From: Treponema sp.
GTDB taxonomy: Bacteria; Spirochaetota; Spirochaetia; Treponematales; Treponemataceae
Direction: 5' to 3'
DNA: 7,066 nt
Assembly (NCBI GenBank): GCA_012799545.1
Contig: JAAZLA010000034.1
Coordinates: 1-7,066, forward strand
The translations under genes and the position numbers were made by a program. A model generated the notes under the pieces. The model did not search any database, was not told the DNA's origin, and saw only the letters and a list, made by a program, of their open reading frames with translations. Positions within the stretch are counted from its first letter, which is position 1. Every line of letters starts with the position of its first letter. Below are positions 1-5,695 of the stretch, piece by piece.

Positions 1-2
1 AA

Positions 3-593
3 ACCATCGACAGAAATGGTGGCATGGCAAATCCTGAAGGTTATAGAAAAGCACTTCGCCTTGCAAAACAAGCGGAGAAATTTAACCGACCGATTATCAC
101 CTTCATAGATACACAGGGAGCCTATCCTGGGCTTGGCGCAGAAGAACGCGGCATTGGAGAAGCTATTGCCCTAAACTTACGAGAATTTAGCCAACTCAAA
201 ACTCCTGTTATTTGTATCATCATAGGGGAAGGTGGTTCTGGTGGAGCCCTCGGTATCGGTGTTGGCGATAAAATTTATATGCTCGACAATGCCATCTATT
301 CAGTTATTTCACCGGAAGGTTGCGCTTCTATTTTGCTCCGTGATACAACGCGCGCAAAAGATGCTGCGGCTATGCTCAAAATTACCAGTAAAGAAGTTTT
401 GGCATTGAAGGTTGTAAACGGCATTATCCCTGAGCCGGTAGAAGGAGCACATACAAATCCACAAGAAACAGCAAACAATATTAAACAACAAATCCTAAAA
501 GACTTAAAGGATTTAATGAAACGAAATCCATCTGTTCTTGTAAACTATCGAAATAAAAAAATTCAATCAATGGGTTTTTTTGAAGAAGAATAA
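3..593 (+). CDS. accA: Acetyl-CoA carboxylase carboxyltransferase, alpha subunit (5' end missing)
   Basis: This is the alpha half of the carboxyltransferase that, with AccD, moves the carboxyl group from carboxybiotin on AccB to acetyl-CoA, giving malonyl-CoA for fatty-acid synthesis in the cytoplasm. The frame is open from base 3, before the first visible ATG at 24. The residues TIDRNGG that precede it fit the AccA family, so that ATG is internal and the true start lies left of the window. About 196 residues are visible against a usual 310-320, so roughly 120 N-terminal residues are absent. Diagnostic stretches are NPEGYRKALRL, FNRPIITFIDTQGAYPG, AEERG, the glycine-rich GEGGSGGAL (crotonase-fold oxyanion region), YSVISPEGCASIL and the near C-terminal IIPEPVEGAH. 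The C-terminus looks complete and ends in an acidic FFEEE tail. accA commonly closes a fab/acc operon in Bacillota, which the terminator just downstream fits. The family call is very secure. Confidence 0.97.
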   Translation, partial: TIDRNGGMANPEGYRKALRLAKQAEKFNRPIITFIDTQGAYPGLGAEERGIGEAIALNLREFSQLKTPVICIIIGEGGSGGALGIGVGDKIYMLDNAIYSVISPEGCASILLRDTTRAKDAAAMLKITSKEVLALKVVNGIIPEPVEGAHTNPQETANNIKQQILKDLKDLMKRNPSVLVNYRNKKIQSMGFFEEE

Positions 594-605
594 ACAAGCT
601 GCTAA

Positions 606-637
606 AAAAAAGGCTGTCGAAGGAGACAGCCTTTTTT
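606..637. terminator. Bidirectional intrinsic terminator between convergent accA and the lipoprotein gene
   Basis: The arms GGCTGTC (612-618) and GACAGCC (625-631) enclose a six-base loop, GAAGGA. The A run before the stem and the T run after it extend the pairing by about six A-T pairs and supply a U tract on either strand. It lies 13 bases after the accA stop and 15 bases past the stop of the leftward lipoprotein gene, where a shared terminator for two convergent units is expected. Confidence 0.93.
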
Positions 638-651
638 ACTTTTAAAGCATC

Positions 652-2013
652 TTATCTTGTAAGTAGTCTATGCACTTTTGCAAAAGATGAATGAGTAAAA
701 GCAAACTGAGATCCTTTCGTATTTGCAAGGGATATATTTTCAGAGTTTACAAACAAATCGCCTAAAAGATATTCGGCGTTACCATCATCGGAGCGTCCTG
801 TATCGATCTGTATATTTTGCAGCGAGACATTTTTTAGACTTAGATTTTTTCCATTGATAGCCAAGGGTGCAGCCATAACTTTTACACCTGCATTTGCATT
901 GATTTTAATTACAAAATTTTCTATATGCAAATCTTCAATAACTGCATCTTCTAGGTTTTCAAAAAGTGAAAGTTTTTTCTCTTTGTCTTTATCGATCGGT
1001 TTACTATTAAGCACAAGAGAAATATTTTTTAGGCTATGTCCATTTCCAGAAATTTTCCCAGAAAAAGACTCACCCATAACTAAACTTGCACCTTTAAAAT
1101 CAATATCTTTTTCTATACTATAGCGATCAACGGGCTCGCCATCAACGGTAAGTCCGGAGAAACTCAACTGCCCCTTATAGCGTAAGTCTTCCAAACTCGC
1201 AACATGTATAACAAGACCCTTTTCATACTTGAGGAAAATATTTTGACTCTTTGTGTTTTCAATATATTCTTGGATATAGGCTTCGTAGAGATTGTTTTTA
1301 ACAGTACGAACAAGTATTTTTTCGCTTTCAGAAAGTTTTTCAAGATTTATTTGCGGATAGAGACTGGCGATTTCTTTTTCAATCTCTTTTTCGTTTGGCT
1401 TCAAAGCATTGATTTGGCGAGCAGAAAAATCAAAGGGCTTCGTAAAATCTGGATTGGTAAAATAGCCTGCAAAGGTATAGCCTTTTTTCTTTATAAGATT
1501 TTCTGCAGCCCTTGTCAAAGGAAGCACGGGTGATTTGTCAGATATATTTTTGCTAAACATAACAAGACCAGTTTCCGCATCTATATACTCAGCCTTTCCT
1601 TGGGGAATCCATCTTGCATATAAACTCATATCGTCGTAGACTCGATCCTCTGCAAAGTCCCAACGATCTTCAGCCTTAAAAGAATAGGCTATTACTTTTC
1701 CATTTTCATCGAGGATATCAGTTTTTGCCTTATACCAGCCTGCGAGAATATAGCCTTCTCGAATAGGTTCGATCAGCATATTGCTTGTACCTGAAGGCAT
1801 AAAAAGAAAAGAGCCTGGCTCATAGTAGGTTTCTCGTATCTCGCGTTTATTGACTGTTCCGCCGAGTGCATTGTAATACACTGTGCAAGAAAAACCCAAT
1901 TCAACTGGATCAACAATTCTTATTTTTTTTCCGCAAGAACTTAAAGCAAAGCTTAAAAGTAAAACAAGGGATATATACACAAATCTATTTTTATAAAAAG
2001 AATTTCTTTTCAT
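652..2013 (-). CDS. Predicted lipoprotein with InlB-like repeats and a beta-helix-like C-terminal region
   Basis: The likely product is a membrane-anchored, extracytoplasmic lipoprotein of unknown role. I chose the ATG at 2013, giving 453 residues, because GGAGG lies five bases upstream. The in-frame ATGs at 2025 and 2049 would add residues before a normal signal peptide. Residues 1-26 form that signal (basic start, hydrophobic core) and end in the lipobox LSSC, so Cys27 should be lipidated. Residues about 43-135 resemble the InlB B / Listeria-Bacteroides repeat: YYNALGGTV, then EGYILAGWY, closing with LYARW. Residues about 149-195 look like a second, degenerate copy (KKGYTFAGYF, FTKPFDF). 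A charged, probably helical linker follows (205-255). Residues 305-430 contain FSGKISGNGHSLKNISL, SLFENLEDAVIEDLHI and LSLKNVSLQNIQI, a rhythm like GLUG-type or right-handed beta-helix repeats. It is last in the operon, 41 bases after the small membrane protein gene. Such repeats are frequent in surface proteins of gut and oral Bacillota. No enzyme motif was seen, and the function is unassigned. Confidence 0.88.
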   Translation of the reverse strand: MKRNSFYKNRFVYISLVLLLSFALSSCGKKIRIVDPVELGFSCTVYYNALGGTVNKREIRETYYEPGSFLFMPSGTSNMLIEPIREGYILAGWYKAKTDILDENGKVIAYSFKAEDRWDFAEDRVYDDMSLYARWIPQGKAEYIDAETGLVMFSKNISDKSPVLPLTRAAENLIKKKGYTFAGYFTNPDFTKPFDFSARQINALKPNEKEIEKEIASLYPQINLEKLSESEKILVRTVKNNLYEAYIQEYIENTKSQNIFLKYEKGLVIHVASLEDLRYKGQLSFSGLTVDGEPVDRYSIEKDIDFKGASLVMGESFSGKISGNGHSLKNISLVLNSKPIDKDKEKKLSLFENLEDAVIEDLHIENFVIKINANAGVKVMAAPLAINGKNLSLKNVSLQNIQIDTGRSDDGNAEYLLGDLFVNSENISLANTKGSQFAFTHSSFAKVHRLLTR

Positions 2014-2018
2014 TTTTT

Positions 2019-2023
2019 CCTCC
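2019..2023 (-). promoter_or_regulatory. Ribosome binding site that decides the lipoprotein start
   Basis: GGAGG on the minus strand is followed by five A residues and then the ATG at 2013. The two upstream in-frame ATGs (2025, 2049) lack a site this good, and the ATG at 2025 would overlap this very motif. It therefore favours the 453-residue form over a 465-residue one. Confidence 0.85.
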
Positions 2024-2054
2024 ATCTTAAAAAAGCTGTATCTCTCCATGAACT

Positions 2055-2384
2055 TTATTTAAACCAAATAAATTGACTAAACAAAAAAAACAAAGCAATA
2101 ATGCCAAAAAAAACAAGGGTAAAAACAAGATAGGAAGAAAATACCCCAAGGCTAATTGCAAGGCGCTGTTTTTTTTCTTCTCTATCTAGCTTAAAAAAAG
2201 ATTTTTCGGAGTTTGTTTTTTTTTGCTCCTTACATCTTTTCCGTCCACAAACACCGAAGGCTTTTTTTATACTACCAAAAAGTGAAGGAGGCATTCCATC
2301 AATGCTCATGTCAGCAAAAACCCTTCCGTCATCGTTTAGACTATTTGCCTTTTTATCTATTGTTTCTTTTCGACTTTCTTTCAA
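2055..2384 (-). CDS. Small C-terminally anchored membrane protein in the opp operon (TTG start)
   Basis: I do not assign a named family. The reading frame is open further upstream into oppF, but the best start is the TTG at 2384, with AGGAG eight bases before it. This gives 109 residues. An ATG-type choice would need a start far inside oppF or loss of the N-terminal 25 residues. Residues 1-74 are hydrophilic and strongly charged, with no signal peptide, so they probably lie in the cytoplasm. They include NDDGRVFADMSIDGMP (17-32) and a basic stretch with two cysteines (C46, C51). Residues 75-108 are almost wholly hydrophobic (LAISLGVFSSYL, LVFFGIIALFFLF), giving one long or two short membrane segments ending at the C-terminus. 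The gene begins 11 bases beyond the oppF stop codon and precedes the lipoprotein gene, so it is cotranscribed with the transporter. From memory, similar small proteins with a DDGR-x-x-ADM motif occur in Clostridia, but I could not check this. A role tied to the transporter or lipoprotein is inference only. Confidence 0.8.
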   Translation of the reverse strand: MKESRKETIDKKANSLNDDGRVFADMSIDGMPPSLFGSIKKAFGVCGRKRCKEQKKTNSEKSFFKLDREEKKQRLAISLGVFSSYLVFTLVFFGIIALFFLFSQFIWFK

Positions 2385-2392
2385 AAAACAAA

Positions 2393-2397
2393 CTCCT
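2393..2397 (-). promoter_or_regulatory. Ribosome binding site overlapping the oppF stop codon
   Basis: Minus-strand TAGGAG contains both the oppF TAG stop (2396-2398) and the AGGAG site for the TTG start at 2384, eight bases away. A ribosome ending oppF finishes on this site, which suggests translational coupling. It is the main reason to accept the TTG start. Confidence 0.78.
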
Positions 2398-3400
2398 AAT
2401 CTTGGGCATAGAGATGACAAGCAAGGCAATGCCCTTCGCCGTAATCTTTCAAAAGCGGTTCTTTTTCAGCACAGACTGGCATCACCTTCGGGCAGCGCGT
2501 GCGAAAGGAACAACCAGATGGTGGATTGACCGGGCTTGGAATATCTCCCTTTAGAATGATGCGATTCATTTTTATATCGGGGTTTGCTACGGGAACAGCC
2601 GACAAAAGCGCTTCAGAATAGGGATGCATGGGGTTTTCAAACAATTGTTTTTTGCTTGCAACTTCTACGAGTTTTCCCAAATACATAACACCAATTGTAT
2701 CTGAAATATATTCCACCACTGAAAGGTCATGGGAAATAAACAAATAGGTGTATCCGTATTGGTCTTGTAAGTCTTTCATAAGATTTATAATTTGTGCTTG
2801 AATAGAAACATCAAGCGCACTTAAAGGCTCATCACAAATGATAAATTTTGGTTGCAAGGCAACTGCCCGTGCGATACTAATTCTCTGTCGCTGCCCACCT
2901 GAAAACTCATGGGGATAGCGATAATAATGGTGGCTTTGTAAACCGCAGTCACTCATAACCTTGTGAATATAAGAACGGTACTCGCTTTTGGGAACAATCT
3001 TATGCTCTTTTACCGCCTCCCCTATAATTTCGCCAACAGGTAAACGAGGAGAAAGACTTGAATAGGGGTCTTGGAAAATCATCTGTATTTGAGGACGGAG
3101 TAAACGCAATTGTCGAGAAGAAATTTTTGCTAAATCTTTTCCGTCAAAAATAACTTGACCAGAAGTTACTTCGTGTAGGCGCAAAATTGTTCGCCCAACA
3201 GTTGTTTTTCCACAACCAGATTCACCGACCAAGCCCATTGTTGTTCCTTTTTGAATAGCAAAAGAAACATCATCGACAGCCTTAACAAATTTTTTTTGTC
3301 TACCAAATTCAATATTTGAAAGAGGATAATATTTTTTTAAGTTTTTTACCGTTAATATAGTATTTGCATCCTGATTTTTAGCTATATTATTTTTATCCAT
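2396..3400 (-). CDS. oppF: Oligopeptide ABC transporter ATP-binding protein, OppF/DppF type
   Basis: This is one of two cytoplasmic ATPases that drive peptide import through OppB/OppC. I start it at the ATG at 3400 (334 residues), with GGAG seven bases upstream. A possible ATG at 3421 lies inside oppD and has a poorer site. The catalytic set is intact: Walker A GESGCGKT (59-66), Q-loop Gln110, signature FSGGQRQR (166-173), Walker B FIICDEP with Glu191 and switch His224 in FISHD. The C-terminal oligopeptide/dipeptide domain (about 240-334) begins near VMYLGKLVE and carries Cys297, Cys303, Cys310 and Cys325. This is the CX5CX6C plus distal Cys pattern that binds a [4Fe-4S] cluster in some family members; an extra Cys328 follows. 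The N-terminal YYPLSN with an inserted basic stretch before VDDVSF is typical of OppF rather than OppD. It overlaps the end of oppD by 8 bases, so the two should be made together. Whether the substrate is di- or oligopeptide cannot be told. Confidence 0.93.
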   Translation of the reverse strand: MDKNNIAKNQDANTILTVKNLKKYYPLSNIEFGRQKKFVKAVDDVSFAIQKGTTMGLVGESGCGKTTVGRTILRLHEVTSGQVIFDGKDLAKISSRQLRLLRPQIQMIFQDPYSSLSPRLPVGEIIGEAVKEHKIVPKSEYRSYIHKVMSDCGLQSHHYYRYPHEFSGGQRQRISIARAVALQPKFIICDEPLSALDVSIQAQIINLMKDLQDQYGYTYLFISHDLSVVEYISDTIGVMYLGKLVEVASKKQLFENPMHPYSEALLSAVPVANPDIKMNRIILKGDIPSPVNPPSGCSFRTRCPKVMPVCAEKEPLLKDYGEGHCLACHLYAQD

Positions 3401-4613
3401 TTTGTTTCTCCATCTTTTCATCTTTCAAGTTTGATGCATATTTTGGATCGTAGAGATGACAGTTTGCAAAATGCGTTTTTGAAAACTGCATCAATTCTGG
3501 ATAAGATTGAGAACAGGGAGCAAAGGCCTTATCGCAACGATTATAAAAATAACAATATGGCGGCATATTGATTGGATTGGGAACCTGTCCCTTTATGCTA
3601 TATAAACGATCGCCTGTATTTTGACTGCCAGGTCTACTTTTCATAAGTCCGATAGTATAGGGATGTTTTGGATTTTTGAAAATTTCTTGCACCGTGCCTT
3701 TTTCTACAATTCGTCCCGCATACATAACCACAACTAAGTCCGCCATCTCAGCGATAACACCGAGGTCATGGGTGATAAGCATGATACTTCCGTGAATTCT
3801 ATCTTTTACCTCACGAAGCAATTCAAGGATTTGTGCTTGTATCGTAACATCGAGCGCTGTTGTTGGCTCATCGGCTATAATAAGACGTGGGTCGCAAGAA
3901 AGCGCCATCGCAATCATTACACGCTGTCTCATACCACCAGAAAGTTCATGAGGGTAACTATCATATACTTTTTCTACATCGGCGATGCCTACGAGGTTCA
4001 GCATTTCTATGGAACGCTCTTTTGCAGATTCACGAGTTGCATCTTCAACATGAAGCAATACAACCTCATCCATTTGATTGCCTATTTTAAAAACAGGATT
4101 TAGACTTGTCATTGGTTCTTGGAAAATCATTGCAATATCTTTTCCACGAATATGAAGCATTGCATCTGTGGGCATATCGGTTATTTCATAACACTTTCCT
4201 GTAGCATCTTGATAGCGAATACTTCCGCTTACAATTTGCCCCGTTGGAGCTTGCACCAATTGCATTAAGGATAAACTCGTTACCGATTTTCCACAACCAG
4301 ACTCGCCCACAACTCCGACAATCTTCCCTTGAGGCACATCGAAACTAACACCGTTGACGGACTTTACCGTACCAACATCGGTATAAAAATATGTATGTAA
4401 GTCATCGATTTCTACTACATTTGCACTATCGCGCATTTGTGTAAGATATTCTTCTTCGGAAACATTTTTTCTGCGTTTGAGTTTAGTGTAATCACGAAAG
4501 ACTTTTTTGTTTTCTTTTGCAATGCGTCGCTCTTCTTTTAGACTCAAATACATTGTTTCATCGATATCATCTTCTAGCTGTATTTTTTTATTTTTAAAAT
4601 TAAAAAAGCCCAT
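3393..4613 (-). CDS. oppD: Oligopeptide ABC transporter ATP-binding protein, OppD/DppD type, with N-terminal extension
   Basis: This is the second cytoplasmic ATPase of the transporter; it pairs with OppF in family models. It has 406 residues, longer than the usual 320-350. The start at 4613 is supported by AAGGA eight bases upstream. The conserved nucleotide-binding domain begins only at about residue 66 (VVEIDDLHTYF). Residues 1-65 form a charged, probably helical leader rich in Lys, Arg and Glu. Motifs are Walker A GESGCGKS (103-110), Q-loop Gln165 in MIFQEPMTSLNP, signature LSGGMRQR (224-231), Walker B LIIADEP with Glu249, and His282 in LITHDLG. The MTSLNPV and SGGMRQRVMIA wording marks the D rather than the F paralogue. 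Cys354, Cys360, Cys367 and Cys385 repeat the C-terminal four-cysteine pattern for a possible [4Fe-4S] cluster. The C-terminus has a charged tail whose gene end overlaps oppF. It lies 25 bases after oppC. All catalytic residues are present, so it should be active. Confidence 0.95.
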   Translation of the reverse strand: MGFFNFKNKKIQLEDDIDETMYLSLKEERRIAKENKKVFRDYTKLKRRKNVSEEEYLTQMRDSANVVEIDDLHTYFYTDVGTVKSVNGVSFDVPQGKIVGVVGESGCGKSVTSLSLMQLVQAPTGQIVSGSIRYQDATGKCYEITDMPTDAMLHIRGKDIAMIFQEPMTSLNPVFKIGNQMDEVVLLHVEDATRESAKERSIEMLNLVGIADVEKVYDSYPHELSGGMRQRVMIAMALSCDPRLIIADEPTTALDVTIQAQILELLREVKDRIHGSIMLITHDLGVIAEMADLVVVMYAGRIVEKGTVQEIFKNPKHPYTIGLMKSRPGSQNTGDRLYSIKGQVPNPINMPPYCYFYNRCDKAFAPCSQSYPELMQFSKTHFANCHLYDPKYASNLKDEKMEKQNG

Positions 4614-4638
4614 TCTTTTTTTCCTTATCTCGCTATTC

Positions 4639-5682
4639 CTAGCGTTTCATTCGTGGGTCAAAGGCATCTCGTAAGCCATCACCAATAAAGCTAAAACCTA
4701 AAACAGTTACTACAATAAGAATCCCTGCTGGAACCCACATATTAGGATACATTGCAAGAATCTCTTGTCCCTTTGACGGATCTGCAAGGGCTATCATTGA
4801 ACCCCAGGCAGCTCGTGGAAAAGGAACGCCCAATCCGAGATAGGATAAAGTAGACTCGTATAAAATAATGCCACCTAAACCAAGCGTTGCAGATACAACG
4901 AGCTGCGGTATAGTATTTGGAACGAGATGCTTAAATATTTTATTAAAAGTTTTTATACCAGTTGTTTCAGCAGCCATCATGTATTCTTGTTCACGAAGCA
5001 TGAGGATTTGCCCACGAACAATACGTGCGGCTCCCGTCCAACCCATTAGGGTTAAAAAAGCCATGAGATAATAAATTCTATGTTCTGTTGGAATACTTTC
5101 AATCGATGAAATAGTTGCCGAAAGAACGAGTAAAATAGGAAGCGCAGGGAGACAAGAAAAAATATCTACAATACGCATTATAATCATATCTGCCCATTTT
5201 CCAAAGAATCCCGCAATCCCTCCAAGAATAACACCTATAAAGGTTTCCAAAAATATAACGATAAAAGAAATCGTGAGCGAAATCCTACCGCCGTACATAA
5301 GCCGTACAAAAATATCAAAACCAGAAGTATCTGTGCCAAGCCAGTGCTGTTTAGAAAGAGGAGCTTTAAACTGCACTATGGTTTGTGAACGATCGTAGTA
5401 GGTATAGGTTTTTCCATCTGCTCCAATAAAATCTGCTTTGAGGATTAAATCATTTGGTCGGTCAATTTTAAAAACCTGTATTTCTTTATATTTCCATGTC
5501 ATATCGACTATGACGGGACCCAAAAAAGAAAAAATAAAGACAAAGGCTATCATTGCAAGCCCAATTATAGAAAGGTAGCTTTTGAAAAAGCGCTTTGCAA
5601 CCATTCTCCCGGGAGAAATAACTTGAAAATGCATCTCTTCAGCTGACTCTTGTTTTTTTGTTACTTTAGTATCTTCTGCCAT
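4639..5682 (-). CDS. oppC: Oligopeptide ABC transporter permease, OppC/DppC type
   Basis: One of two integral membrane subunits that form the peptide channel. It has 347 residues, longer than the typical 290-310, from an ATG at 5682 with AGGTGGG six bases upstream. A polar N-terminus of about 30 residues ends in SPGRMVAKRF, the usual OppC_N lead-in. The first membrane segment is about 36-60, followed by an external loop (61-112) and the family marker HWLGTDTSGFDIFVRLMYGG (113-132). Further hydrophobic segments lie at about 136-160, 172-192, 203-222, 260-285 and 318-336. The cytoplasmic EAA loop, the contact for the ATPases, is MAAETTGIKTF then FKHLVPN (236-256). The conserved end GDGLRDAFDPRMKR is complete. 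The extra length sits mostly in the polar N-terminus and the loop after the first segment, which reads FIGADGKTYTYYDRSQT (85-101). The gene starts 11 bases after oppB, and its ribosome binding site begins within the oppB stop, so coupling is likely. Confidence 0.95.
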   Translation of the reverse strand: MAEDTKVTKKQESAEEMHFQVISPGRMVAKRFFKSYLSIIGLAMIAFVFIFSFLGPVIVDMTWKYKEIQVFKIDRPNDLILKADFIGADGKTYTYYDRSQTIVQFKAPLSKQHWLGTDTSGFDIFVRLMYGGRISLTISFIVIFLETFIGVILGGIAGFFGKWADMIIMRIVDIFSCLPALPILLVLSATISSIESIPTEHRIYYLMAFLTLMGWTGAARIVRGQILMLREQEYMMAAETTGIKTFNKIFKHLVPNTIPQLVVSATLGLGGIILYESTLSYLGLGVPFPRAAWGSMIALADPSKGQEILAMYPNMWVPAGILIVVTVLGFSFIGDGLRDAFDPRMKR

Positions 5683-5688
5683 CTATTT

Positions 5689-5695
5689 CCCACCT
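5689..5695 (-). promoter_or_regulatory. Ribosome binding site of oppC overlapping the oppB stop
   Basis: Minus-strand TAGGTGGG holds the oppB TAG stop (5694-5696) and a Shine-Dalgarno-like AGGTGGG six bases before the oppC ATG. Termination and re-initiation at the same spot would keep the two permease subunits in balance. Confidence 0.75.

Noticed and set aside
854..1533. Open frames of 89 and 109 codons on the plus strand opposite the lipoprotein gene
   Set aside because: No good ribosome binding site, odd composition (runs of Phe and Ile from reversed Lys codons) and full overlap with a coherent lipoprotein on the other strand.
2014..2049. Extended lipoprotein N-terminus beginning at the ATG at 2049
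   Set aside because: It would put 12 extra residues before a normal signal peptide, and the only strong ribosome binding site serves the ATG at 2013.
2073..2101. Plus-strand TTGACT and CAATAA with a 17-base spacer, resembling a sigma-70 promoter
   Set aside because: It lies within the coding sequence of the minus-strand membrane protein, in an A-rich tract. No believable plus-strand gene follows; the frames downstream are antisense shadows. Chance match is the simpler reading.
2213..2554. Plus-strand open frames opposite the small membrane protein and the oppF end
   Set aside because: Composition reflects reversed codons, and the stretch crosses two well-supported minus-strand genes.
3401..3421. 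Extended OppF N-terminus beginning at the ATG at 3421
   Set aside because: GGAG seven bases before the ATG at 3400 gives a clearer start; the longer form overlaps oppD by 29 bases and adds nothing recognisable.
3768..4103. Plus-strand open frame of 111 codons opposite oppD
   Set aside because: It lies wholly within the OppD ATPase domain, whose motifs are intact; the antisense product resembles nothing and has no start signal.
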